From: Balneolaceae bacterium
GTDB lineage: Bacteria > Bacteroidota > Rhodothermia > Balneolales > Balneolaceae
Length of the DNA stretch: 64,000 nucleotides
Direction of reading: 5' to 3'
NCBI GenBank assembly: GCA_017640665.1
Contig: JAEPQE010000003.1
Location: 62,001 to 126,000 of the forward strand
Shown: positions 33,060-41,623 of the stretch, piece after piece
How positions within the stretch are numbered: position 1 is the first letter of the stretch
Layout of the letters: each line of letters begins with the position of its first letter
Notes under the pieces: generated by a model
Databases searched by the model: none
What the model was told of the DNA's origin: nothing
What the model saw: only the letters and a program-made list of their open reading frames with translations
Program-made: the position numbers and the translations under genes

Positions 33060-35933
33060 ATGAAGAAATTATTAGTGCTTTTGGTAGCTGCCTTTTTAGG
33101 CTTCATTTCAGGTGTGAAAGCTCAAACGTATCCCTTTAGGACCTATTCTATCCAGGATGGATTAAGTGAGTCGGTAGTAAACGATTTGATTCAGGATGAT
33201 GAGGGCTATATTTGGTTTGCCACAGGATATGGACTAAATCGTTTTGACGGAATTAACTTTGAGAACTTCTTTGAGGAAAGCGGGCTCAATCACAGTAAGG
33301 TGTTATCTCTTTATCAATCCAGAGATGGCAAAATGTGGATTGGTACCGGTAAGGGAGTAAACTATATGGAAGGGGACAGCATTTATTCATCGTCTTCACT
33401 GGTGGCTCTCGAGAATAGCGAAGTGATAAGTATTTTTGAGGATAAAGAGGGGCATCTTTGGTTTGGGACCGATGGAGATGGAGTGTGGCATTACATAAAT
33501 GAGGAAGAACTTGTCTTGTACTCAACGTCTCAGGGGCTTTTGAGTAATCAAGTAAGGGGAATTGCGGAATCCGAAAACGGTGACCTTTGGTTTGCAACCA
33601 GAGGAGGGCTTACAAGCTTATCTAATGGGAACCTTAGAACATATACAACTGAGCATGGTCTGCCTGAAAACAGATTAAGAGACATACAAATCGGTTACCA
33701 AGGTATTATTTGGATAGCTACCCGAAACGGGATTTCAAGATTTGATGGAGTAAATTTCGAGAATTTTGGAAGTGAGTACGGAATCAGGGATCCCAGAGTG
33801 CAAACTATATCCATTGCATCAGACGGATCAATTTGGGCGGGCACAGAAGAAGGTGTGTCTCATTTTACTCAGGGAAGGTTCAAAAATTACACCGTAGATC
33901 AGGGGCTTTCAAACAATATTGTTTATTCTTCAATTATTGATGTGGAAGACAATGTTTGGTTTGGTACGTTCGGTGGAGGCGTAAGTCTTTTTCTTGGGGA
34001 TTATTTTGAGAATTTTAATACAGAATCTGGCCTTTCGAATGATTTAGTAACATCCATAGCAGAAGATGGAAATGGACAGCTTTGGATAGCGACCTATGGT
34101 GGAGGAATGATGGCCAGAAAAGAAACCGGATTTGATCATCTGAATACAAGTGACGGATTGCTGGATGACAGAATCTATCATATCAGCAAAGATTCAAGAG
34201 ACCGGTTATGGGTAGGCATGAGAGATGGATTGGCATACATCAAAGATGGAAACATAAAAACATTCACTGAAGATGAATTTCCATTTCGTAAAATAAGGCA
34301 TGTTTTGGAAGCCAATAATGGCGTTTTTTGGATAAGCACTGAGGATGAAGGACTATTACGTTTTGATGAATCAGGTTACGAACATTTTACTCAGGCTCAG
34401 GGCCTGGCAAGTAATAGCACTCGTAGAAGTGTAGAAGATAATGAAGGTAATATTTGGGTGGCAACCTATGGTGGAGTGTCCAAAATAGAAGAGGATGGAA
34501 TCACTAATTTCTCTCTTCAGGAAGGTGTTCCGAATAATGGGGTAATGTCTATCATGAAAGATCAAAGCGGAACGATATGGATTTCGACATTTGGAGGGAT
34601 TGCATGGTTTGATGGATTTAGGTTCGTTGATATTACCGATGAAGATGGTTTGCCCGGCCGGGTGTGTTATTTTATTTCACAGGACAGGAACGGATACTTA
34701 TGGATTGGTACTAATGCTGGTATTGCGCGGTTGGATGTACAACTATTTTACAGTGATGATCCTGATGATAAGGAGCGGGCAGTTCAGATACTGGCCAGAG
34801 AACAAGGGCTGATTTCAGATGAAACAAACCTTGGAGCTGTTTATGAGGATAAAGACGGACATTTTTGGTTTGGTACGGTTGAGGGTGTAAGTCACTTTAA
34901 TCCTGAAGTTTACTTTGGGAATCAAGTTCCTCCAAGAGTTCATATTCTGGATTTTATAGCTTCAGGAAATCGTTATGAAGAAAGTGGATTTGAGCTTTCC
35001 CATAATCAGAATTTCGTTGAGATTAATTTTGCTGGATTAAATTTTACAGCACCCAACCAAGTGATTTTTGAATACCGAATGAACGGAGGGATTGATCCGG
35101 GCAGACAAAGAACAACCTCAAGAAGTGCCAGATATCCATCTTTACCACCAGGTGATTATACGTTCAGAGTTCAGGCTCGTAATTCTAATGGAATATGGAG
35201 CGAAGAAATCGCCGAAATTAGCTTTACAGTAAACCCGCCTTTCTGGATGAACTGGTGGTTTTTAGCCGTAATTGCACTTGCTGTATTAGGGGTAATTTAC
35301 TTGTTTTATCGAAACTATAAAATCTCTAAAATGGTAGATATAGAGCGCATGAGAGTTCGTATTGCCAGCGACTTGCACGACGATGTAGGGGCTAGTTTAA
35401 CAGAGATAGCCCTGCAATCAGACTTTCTGCAAGCTAGTCATGCCGAACCGGAATTCAAACAATCCTTGAATCAGATTGGAAAACAGTGTCGACATGTGGT
35501 TACGAGCCTGGATGACATTGTATGGTCTATCGATGCCAGAAATGACACATTGGGTGATTTAACGGATAGAATGCAGGATTATATCATAAATGTACTTGAA
35601 CCGAAGAATTTTAAGGTGACTTATGATTTTGAGGAGCTTAGAATGGAAAACAAGCTTCCGGTTCCTGTAAAGGAAAATCTGTATCTAATTTTTAAAGAGG
35701 CAGTAAACAATATCGCGAAGTATTCCAATGGAGATGAAGTGCTCGTCAGCATGGAAACAAATAATGGAGAGTATGAGTTTAAAATTTACGATAATGGAGA
35801 TACTGGAAGAGGAACTAAAAAAACCGGACATGGCTTGCGTAACATGGAAATGCGAGCACAAAGAATCGGTGGAATGTTCAACTTTGAAGACGAAAACGGA
35901 TTTACGGTTAGCTTAAAAGGCAAACTGAATTAA
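33060..35933 (+). CDS. Two-component propeller sensor histidine kinase
   Basis: 957 residues. A signal peptide (to about VKAQ, 22) leads into about 13-14 regulator-propeller repeats (for example DGYIWFATGYGLNRFDG-type, about 25-610) forming a periplasmic sensor. A Y_Y_Y domain follows (about 640-725), then one membrane helix (about 731-750). The cytoplasmic kinase has HisKA_3 motif DLHDDVGASL with phospho-acceptor His773, then an ATPase domain (NNIAKYSNG, GHGLRNM). Unlike classical HTCS proteins, receiver and DNA-binding domains are on the next gene. Ligand is unknown; related sensors often see glycans. Confidence 0.95.
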   Translation: MKKLLVLLVAAFLGFISGVKAQTYPFRTYSIQDGLSESVVNDLIQDDEGYIWFATGYGLNRFDGINFENFFEESGLNHSKVLSLYQSRDGKMWIGTGKGVNYMEGDSIYSSSSLVALENSEVISIFEDKEGHLWFGTDGDGVWHYINEEELVLYSTSQGLLSNQVRGIAESENGDLWFATRGGLTSLSNGNLRTYTTEHGLPENRLRDIQIGYQGIIWIATRNGISRFDGVNFENFGSEYGIRDPRVQTISIASDGSIWAGTEEGVSHFTQGRFKNYTVDQGLSNNIVYSSIIDVEDNVWFGTFGGGVSLFLGDYFENFNTESGLSNDLVTSIAEDGNGQLWIATYGGGMMARKETGFDHLNTSDGLLDDRIYHISKDSRDRLWVGMRDGLAYIKDGNIKTFTEDEFPFRKIRHVLEANNGVFWISTEDEGLLRFDESGYEHFTQAQGLASNSTRRSVEDNEGNIWVATYGGVSKIEEDGITNFSLQEGVPNNGVMSIMKDQSGTIWISTFGGIAWFDGFRFVDITDEDGLPGRVCYFISQDRNGYLWIGTNAGIARLDVQLFYSDDPDDKERAVQILAREQGLISDETNLGAVYEDKDGHFWFGTVEGVSHFNPEVYFGNQVPPRVHILDFIASGNRYEESGFELSHNQNFVEINFAGLNFTAPNQVIFEYRMNGGIDPGRQRTTSRSARYPSLPPGDYTFRVQARNSNGIWSEEIAEISFTVNPPFWMNWWFLAVIALAVLGVIYLFYRNYKISKMVDIERMRVRIASDLHDDVGASLTEIALQSDFLQASHAEPEFKQSLNQIGKQCRHVVTSLDDIVWSIDARNDTLGDLTDRMQDYIINVLEPKNFKVTYDFEELRMENKLPVPVKENLYLIFKEAVNNIAKYSNGDEVLVSMETNNGEYEFKIYDNGDTGRGTKKTGHGLRNMEMRAQRIGGMFNFEDENGFTVSLKGKLN

Positions 35934-35947
35934 AAGCGGAGACCAAA

Positions 35948-36580
35948 ATGGCAGTAATAGGGATTGTAGAAGACAACAAAAAAATAAGGGATTTAATACA
36001 ACGCTATTTAGATATGCAGGAAGGGATGGATTGTCCCGTTGCTACAGATACTGTTGAAGAAATGCTTGAGTTCCTGGAAGATCATCAGAATCCGGATGTA
36101 CTATTGATGGATATACAACTACCAGGTATGTCAGGTATTAAAGGAATGGAGATTATTAAGTCCAAATACCCGGATATTGATATTATCATGCTTACGGTAT
36201 ATCACGATTCTCATAAGATATTTGATTCATTAAAAGCTGGTGCATCGGGTTATTTACTAAAACACACTTCGCTCCCGGAAATTAAAGAATCTATTGAAAT
36301 GTTGTTGAAAGGAGGCGCTCCAATGTCGCCTCAGATAGCGCGAAAAGTAATCACTCATTTCAACGACCAGGCTCCAAAAAAGAATGAAGACAGTATGCTT
36401 ACAAACCGAGAACAGGATATAGTTAATGGTCTGGTTGATGGACTGAGCTACAAAATGATTGCAGATCGATTTGATATTTCTATCGATACAGTCCGTGCTC
36501 ACATCAGAAATATCTATAAAAAATTGCATGTGAATTCGAAAGCAGAAGTAATAGCAAAATCGCTGAGAGGTGAGATTTAA
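35948..36580 (+). CDS. LuxR/NarL-family response regulator
   Basis: 210 residues. Receiver domain (1-120) with acidic pocket EDN (8-10), phospho-acceptor Asp55 in LLMDIQLPG, and conserved Thr and Lys (MLTVY, LLKHTS). The LuxR-type HTH (about 148-208) reads LTNREQDIVNGLVDGLSYKM and IDTVRAHIRNIYKKLHV. It lies 14 nt after the kinase gene with HisKA_3, the normal partner class for NarL-type regulators, so they should form one phosphorelay pair. Likely targets include the two envelope genes just downstream. Confidence 0.96.
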   Translation: MAVIGIVEDNKKIRDLIQRYLDMQEGMDCPVATDTVEEMLEFLEDHQNPDVLLMDIQLPGMSGIKGMEIIKSKYPDIDIIMLTVYHDSHKIFDSLKAGASGYLLKHTSLPEIKESIEMLLKGGAPMSPQIARKVITHFNDQAPKKNEDSMLTNREQDIVNGLVDGLSYKMIADRFDISIDTVRAHIRNIYKKLHVNSKAEVIAKSLRGEI

Positions 36581-36670
36581 CATGATTCTAACATTAACAT
36601 GTTATATATATTACGGGCGTAATAGTTGATGTTTAAGCTATAACCTTTACTAATTTGCTCAGGAGCAATT

Positions 36671-38047
36671 ATGAAAGCCTCAAAAAATATTCTTAGCCTT
36701 ACCATCGCATCCTTATCATTATTCTTATCCGGATGCTATACTCAACTTCAAACTACGGATGGATTTAGCAGAACCAGCCCAAATTCTTCGAGCACATACT
36801 ATTCCTGGGGAGATGATAATGAAAATGCCGACGCAGGATATAACTGGAGCGATGAAGAACAAACAGCTAAACCATACACTGTAACTGAAACCGAGCCGGT
36901 TTACGAAGAAGAATATTACGAGGAAGATCCGGTCTATTCTGAAGATATAGAAGAAGCTGGTTTATATTACAAAGACTATGAAACGGAGGGATGGTATAAA
37001 GATAATTACGCAGATCGATTATACTGGGAAGGCTACGAAGATGGCTATGAAGAAGGTTATTGGGATGGAAGATTTGATTATTCTTGGTCTGGATATGGAT
37101 ATCACCACAGACCTTATTACTCCAGAATTGGATGGGGGTTTCGTTTCGGACGAATGGGTTGGTATAGCAATTGGTACGGATATAATTCTTATTACGCATG
37201 GGGTGGATACAGGTATCCTCATTATTGGGACTATTACGATCATTATTATGGATGGGGCGGATGGAATTATTATCACCCAACGGTAATTGTGTACAACGAT
37301 TATCATAGAAATAATGGAAGAAATACCCGACCACGCAGCACAGGTATCTACAGTAAAGGAAATGGAAATAGTGCGATTACCGACGGCACAAGAACGCGGT
37401 CAGGAAGTGGAAATTCAGGGAATTCTGCAATAACCCGTACCGGTAGGAATGGTGGCTCAGTAATCACTAAAAGATCTAACACTGGAAACTCAACAGGTTC
37501 CCGATATACAGGAAGAACAAGTGGTTCAAATACTGGTCGCTCAACAGGAAGTACGGTAAGAAGAACTCGTTCAGGTACTAACAACGGATCAGGAACGGTC
37601 AGAACTACCGGAAGAACCCGAACATCAGGAAACAGTGGCTCAACAGTAGGCAGAACCAGATCAAATACTAATAGATCAGGTGTAGTTCGAAGTACTCGTG
37701 GAAGCAGCAGCAATACATCCGGAGTAACGAGAGGACGTTCTTCTGTTCGAACTAATAACTCCGGTAGAAGTGCTGTTGGAAACAGGGGAACTACAATAAG
37801 AGTACCAAGAAGTACTTCAGGAAGATCTAATACACGTGTTGGTACCCGATCAAATAATTCCGGTTCAAGAAGTACTACTGTCAGAAGAGGTTCATCAAGC
37901 AGGAGTTCCTCATCACGTGCAGTTCGTAGTGGCAGTTCCTCAGGATCTTCTACAAAATCCGTGAAAAGCAGATCATCATCAAGATCATCTTCAGGTACGC
38001 GATCGTCAAGTTCTCGTAGCAAGTCTAAGCGCGGTAAGAAAAACTAA
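36671..38047 (+). CDS. Lipoprotein with aromatic core and Arg/Ser/Gly/Thr-rich tail
   Basis: 458 residues. A lipobox LFLSGC (Cys about 22) gives membrane anchoring. Residues 35-200 are packed with Tyr, Trp, Glu, Asp and Gly (YEEEYYEEDPVYSED, GYHHRPYYSRIGWGFRFG). From about 205 to the end the protein is low-complexity and strongly basic, built from irregular GSTVRRTRSG/GRTRTSGNSG-like units and ending SKSKRGKKN. This suggests a disordered surface or matrix protein that binds acidic polymers such as DNA or polysaccharide. I do not recognise the family. It lies 90 nt after the response regulator. Confidence 0.8.
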   Translation: MKASKNILSLTIASLSLFLSGCYTQLQTTDGFSRTSPNSSSTYYSWGDDNENADAGYNWSDEEQTAKPYTVTETEPVYEEEYYEEDPVYSEDIEEAGLYYKDYETEGWYKDNYADRLYWEGYEDGYEEGYWDGRFDYSWSGYGYHHRPYYSRIGWGFRFGRMGWYSNWYGYNSYYAWGGYRYPHYWDYYDHYYGWGGWNYYHPTVIVYNDYHRNNGRNTRPRSTGIYSKGNGNSAITDGTRTRSGSGNSGNSAITRTGRNGGSVITKRSNTGNSTGSRYTGRTSGSNTGRSTGSTVRRTRSGTNNGSGTVRTTGRTRTSGNSGSTVGRTRSNTNRSGVVRSTRGSSSNTSGVTRGRSSVRTNNSGRSAVGNRGTTIRVPRSTSGRSNTRVGTRSNNSGSRSTTVRRGSSSRSSSSRAVRSGSSSGSSTKSVKSRSSSRSSSGTRSSSSRSKSKRGKKN

Positions 38048-38074
38048 AACGTAATACATAACCTGAAAACACCA

Positions 38075-39613
38075 ATGAAGAGGCTATTTTTCATTCTCTT
38101 AGTGGCAGGATTATTTCTTCCCGCTGCCACTTTTGGCCAGGACGGACAAAACCCAATTCGGTATTCAACACTGGCACAACAGTTTACCGGCATAAATACT
38201 AATGGCGATCCAAATGCCAGTGTACTTCCATCTGTTGCAATTCAAAATGGTTTTGGAAGTTTTCTTGATAACCCAGCAAGTATGGGACTCATAAATATGA
38301 GCTATTTTAATACCGGGCTTCTCTCAAATTACGCTGAGCAAAGTAACTCTTACCTGGGGAATAGTATTTCATTTGATAACTCTCGTACTCAGTTCGGAAA
38401 TATAGGTCTCATTTACACAGTGCCAACAGAAAGGGGAAGCTTAGTAGTCGGAGGCGGGTATACATTAAATACTCAAATTAACAGAACTAATGTTCTAAGC
38501 GGGTATAATGATGTAAATACTATCACTGATGTCTTTAAAAATGGAGCAAGTGATTATAATGACATCGCTTTTGAAGCTTATGCAATTGATTACGCTGATG
38601 TGGAACAAACAACACTGGAGTCCATTTTCAGAATCGGGTTTGCACCGGGGGAATTCCTGGGTATACAGCAAAACGCAGAAATTAAACAAAGAGGTTCTAT
38701 TGGTGAATACTCCATTTTCATGGCTACGGAACTTCAAAGGAATCTATTTATAGGCGCGTCACTTGGGGTTACCTATGGTAATTACTCCTATGACAGGTAT
38801 TTCTTAGAGAAAGATGAAAACAATCTTTACGATGGTGATTTCATAGATACTGATGAAAACGGAGATGGAGGGACTGATATAGCCGATGTATTGCTACAAG
38901 ATGAATTTGATTCTGAAATAGTAGGAGCAAATGTAAGGGCTGGACTTCTTTATAAAGTTCTTCCAAATTTGAATGTAGGAGCCAGTATACTTTTACCAAC
39001 AAGATTTATCGTAACCGAACAATATTATTCAGAAATTACTACCAATTTAGATGATGGAAGAACTCCATTTGGAGATAGTTTCTCAGGAGATTTTAGCTAT
39101 TCGGTTCGCCGCCCGGGGCAATTAAACCTAGGGGTGGCGCTGGAAGATTTAAATGGATTTACTTTTTCAACTTCTGTAGAGTTGATCGATTATCGTAATA
39201 CTGATTTAAACCTGACCAGAGACGCTGAACTTGAGTTCAGAGATATTGCTTTGTTAAGAGAGCAAGAAGCTATTTTTGATAGCTTAATCAGTGCCGATTA
39301 CAACTTGGTAACGAACTTTAAAGCAGGTATGAAATATAAGTCTGCAACTGGCTTTGAAATAAGAGGAGGTTTCGGGCTTCTTCCCGGAAAAAGTTCAAGC
39401 TATTCAGCCGACAAAATTGTCCTTTCCGGAGGTTTGGGGATTCCTTTAACAAGGGAACTTTACCTGGATATTACCACACAATATACCGGGTGGAACGATC
39501 GTTCAATTCTATACGAATACTTCGATTCTCAGTCTGGTCAAGAGAGAACTGAGAGTATCGACGAAACCATAAGTCAGATAAATCTTATGGTGGGATTCAA
39601 GTATAGGTTTTAG
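38075..39613 (+). CDS. FadL/OmpP1-like outer-membrane beta-barrel protein
   Basis: 512 residues with a signal peptide ending at TFGQ (about 22). The mature N-terminus has GFGSFLDNPASMGLINM, similar to the NPA-type segment of FadL/OmpP1 transporters, followed by alternating amphipathic strands throughout and a C-terminal aromatic residue (MVGFKYRF), the usual barrel-assembly signal. FadL-like barrels move hydrophobic compounds inwards. It starts 27 nt after the basic lipoprotein gene, so both are probably on one transcript. Confidence 0.85.
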   Translation: MKRLFFILLVAGLFLPAATFGQDGQNPIRYSTLAQQFTGINTNGDPNASVLPSVAIQNGFGSFLDNPASMGLINMSYFNTGLLSNYAEQSNSYLGNSISFDNSRTQFGNIGLIYTVPTERGSLVVGGGYTLNTQINRTNVLSGYNDVNTITDVFKNGASDYNDIAFEAYAIDYADVEQTTLESIFRIGFAPGEFLGIQQNAEIKQRGSIGEYSIFMATELQRNLFIGASLGVTYGNYSYDRYFLEKDENNLYDGDFIDTDENGDGGTDIADVLLQDEFDSEIVGANVRAGLLYKVLPNLNVGASILLPTRFIVTEQYYSEITTNLDDGRTPFGDSFSGDFSYSVRRPGQLNLGVALEDLNGFTFSTSVELIDYRNTDLNLTRDAELEFRDIALLREQEAIFDSLISADYNLVTNFKAGMKYKSATGFEIRGGFGLLPGKSSSYSADKIVLSGGLGIPLTRELYLDITTQYTGWNDRSILYEYFDSQSGQERTESIDETISQINLMVGFKYRF

Positions 39614-39651
39614 AAAGATTGATAATCCCCAAAACCTCCGTAGTTAGTTTT

Positions 39652-39688
39652 AAGAGAAAGTCTTTTGAAAGAGGCTTTCTCTTTTTTA
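39652..39688. terminator. Terminator between convergent genes
   Basis: aagagaaag (39652-39660) pairs with ctttctctt (39675-39683) and is followed by T residues on the plus strand. On the minus strand the hairpin overlaps the last codons of corA, so the sharper function is for the barrel gene. Confidence 0.75.
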
Positions 39689-40771
39689 TAGCCACTTCTT
39701 CTTACGGAAATAGAAGATCATTCCAATAGTTACCAAAATCATTAAGACCCACACGATTGGGTAGCTCCATTTCCAACTCAGTTCCGGCATATAGCTAAAA
39801 TTCATTCCGTAAATACCTGCAATAAAAGTAAGTGGGATAAAAATGGTAGCTATAATAGTAAGCACCTTCATCACTTCATTCATTTTATTACTGATGTTGG
39901 TCATATACATATCGTGCAGTCCTGCTACTATTTCCCTGTTATTATCCAAGTTATCTATGATTTGAATAACATGATCATAGGCATCCCTTATGAAGAGTTT
40001 AGTCTCATCAGCCACCAATGGAGATTGATCGCGAAGTAAAGAGTTTAAACTGTCACGCAAAGGCCAGACACTTTTTCTGAATTGGATGAGCAATCTTCGG
40101 GATTTGTGAATGTCAGCAAGAGCATCTTCATCCGCATTAGACCATAGCACATCCTCAATTGATTCAATTGTGGTATTTAGTTCATCAAGGGCATTGAAGT
40201 AATAATCAATAATTACATCCATCAATGCATAAGCCATATAATCGGGCCCGCTTTTTCTCATCCTAGTATGTTCTGCCTTTAGCCGTTCTCTGATTGGAAT
40301 AAAGAGTCTTTTCTCTGACTCCTGAAACGAGAAAATAAATTTATCAGAAAAAACAAGACTGACCTGTTCTTGAAGTAATTGACCATCTTCGATATAAATC
40401 ATCTTCAGAACAACAAAGATCTGATCCTGATAATCTTCAATTTTAGGACGTTGATTTGTATTTAGAATATCCTCTTGAATAAGCGGATGAAAGTGAAACT
40501 CATCCCAAAGCTCTTTCAATTTTTCGATATCGTGAAGTCCTTTAACTTGTACCCAGGTAGGATTAGAAGTATCTACATAGGGACGACATTCTTTTACTGA
40601 CTCAATCAGTTTTTCTTCCAGATGATCAACTCCGTAATCATGTACTTCAATAGTAACTTTCTCGGTTTTCTTTAGTCCGATGTGAGTTAATGTACCCGGG
40701 GCACTCCCGACCTTTTTATTGAAAAAAACAGATTGAATTCTATTGGGAATAATTCTTTTTCTAATGCTCAT
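39686..40771 (-). CDS. corA: CorA-type magnesium/cobalt transporter
   Basis: 361 residues. A long cytosolic domain with coiled helices (to about 300) is followed by two membrane helices near the C-terminus. The family signature YGMNFSYMPEL begins at Tyr321, with GMN at 322-324 at the end of the first helix forming the selectivity ring. The lysine-rich end FRKKKWL is typical. CorA is a homopentameric Mg2+ uptake channel that may also pass Co2+ or Ni2+. It is 86 nt downstream of the OmpA-type gene and separated from it by a terminator. Confidence 0.96.
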   Translation of the reverse strand: MSIRKRIIPNRIQSVFFNKKVGSAPGTLTHIGLKKTEKVTIEVHDYGVDHLEEKLIESVKECRPYVDTSNPTWVQVKGLHDIEKLKELWDEFHFHPLIQEDILNTNQRPKIEDYQDQIFVVLKMIYIEDGQLLQEQVSLVFSDKFIFSFQESEKRLFIPIRERLKAEHTRMRKSGPDYMAYALMDVIIDYYFNALDELNTTIESIEDVLWSNADEDALADIHKSRRLLIQFRKSVWPLRDSLNSLLRDQSPLVADETKLFIRDAYDHVIQIIDNLDNNREIVAGLHDMYMTNISNKMNEVMKVLTIIATIFIPLTFIAGIYGMNFSYMPELSWKWSYPIVWVLMILVTIGMIFYFRKKKWL

Positions 40772-40798
40772 ACGTCCAAATTAATTTGCCGAAAGTAC

Positions 40799-40836
40799 AC
40801 AAAAAAAATCCCCGTACATAACAATGAACGAGGATT
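40799..40836 (-). terminator. Intrinsic terminator of the OmpA-type gene
   Basis: On the minus strand aatcctcgt pairs with acggggatt (one G-T pair) and is followed by eight T residues. It lies 22 nt after the OmpA-type stop codon. Confidence 0.85.
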
Positions 40837-40857
40837 AGAAAAATGAATTTAGACTAT

Positions 40858-41532
40858 TTATTCAATTTCGCCTTTTTCAGCTGCCTCTTTAAGCTTATCG
40901 TTAGCCCATATAGCAACCTCTACACGACGATTCTCGGCTCTGCCTTCTACCGTTGAGTTATCGGCAACGGGGTTTTCTTCTCCATAACCTGTAATGGTCA
41001 TTCTGGTAGGCTCAACACCTGTGAAGGCAGCATATTCAGCAACTGATTTTGCTCGTTCTTCAGAAAGTTCGAGGTTGTACTCCTCTCTTCCTGTATTGTC
41101 AGTATGTCCAGCAAACATAATGTTTGTATCTTCATACTTCTTCAGAATCTCAGAAAGCTTTGCAATTTCCTCTTTCGAAGCTTCACTTAACTCATAAGAG
41201 TTTATTTCAAAAAGAATTCCGGAATCAAACGTCACTTTAATCCCTTCGCCTACACGTTCTACTTTAGCACCTTCAAGATCTTCTTCTATCTCTCTGGACT
41301 GGCGATCCATATAATTTCCAATTGCAGCACCTGTGGCTCCACCTACTGCTGCTCCTGCTATAGCCCCGGTGGTTGTGTTTCCGGCAGCTTTACCAATTAT
41401 TGCACCCGCCAAAGCACCTGCTGAAGCACCAATTGCAGTTCCTTTTGCGGTTTTACTGATCGAGTCGCAAGCTGATATCGTTAATCCAGCAGCTAATATT
41501 AATGTGAATAGTTTAATTGAAATCGATTTCAT
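40858..41532 (-). CDS. OmpA-family lipoprotein with glycine-zipper segment
   Basis: 224 residues. A lipobox LTISAC (Cys22) marks a lipoprotein. A glycine-zipper stretch (about 30-75, GAIAGAAVGGATGAAIG) could insert in a membrane or oligomerise. The OmpA C-terminal domain (about 100-210) has peptidoglycan-binding residues in AGHTDNTG, NLELSEERAKSV and NRRVEV. It should tether the outer membrane to the cell wall. It has its own transcription unit with two inverted repeats upstream. Confidence 0.94.
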   Translation of the reverse strand: MKSISIKLFTLILAAGLTISACDSISKTAKGTAIGASAGALAGAIIGKAAGNTTTGAIAGAAVGGATGAAIGNYMDRQSREIEEDLEGAKVERVGEGIKVTFDSGILFEINSYELSEASKEEIAKLSEILKKYEDTNIMFAGHTDNTGREEYNLELSEERAKSVAEYAAFTGVEPTRMTITGYGEENPVADNSTVEGRAENRRVEVAIWANDKLKEAAEKGEIE

Positions 41533-41541
41533 AATAAATGG

Positions 41542-41602
41542 TTAGTTAGTATTTATAATGTTTATGAATCCAACTAACTAATGTTCCAGATATTAATGGA
41601 AC
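41542..41602 (-). promoter_or_regulatory. Two inverted repeats upstream of the OmpA-type gene
   Basis: ttagttagt/actaactaa (41542-41550 and 41573-41581) is a perfect 9-bp dyad. gttcc-N10-ggaac (41583-41602) is a second, 5-bp dyad. Both lie within 70 nt of the start codon of the minus-strand gene and could be operators or leader hairpins. Confidence 0.4.
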
Positions 41603-41623
41603 GTATTCAGAATATTTATCTGG

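Noticed and set aside
37348-38022. 225-codon open frame on the minus strand, rich in Leu, Asp, Glu and Pro
   Set aside because: It is the complement of the Arg/Ser/Gly/Thr-rich lipoprotein tail. The codons used there rarely give stops on the other strand, and there is no signal or domain in the antisense product.
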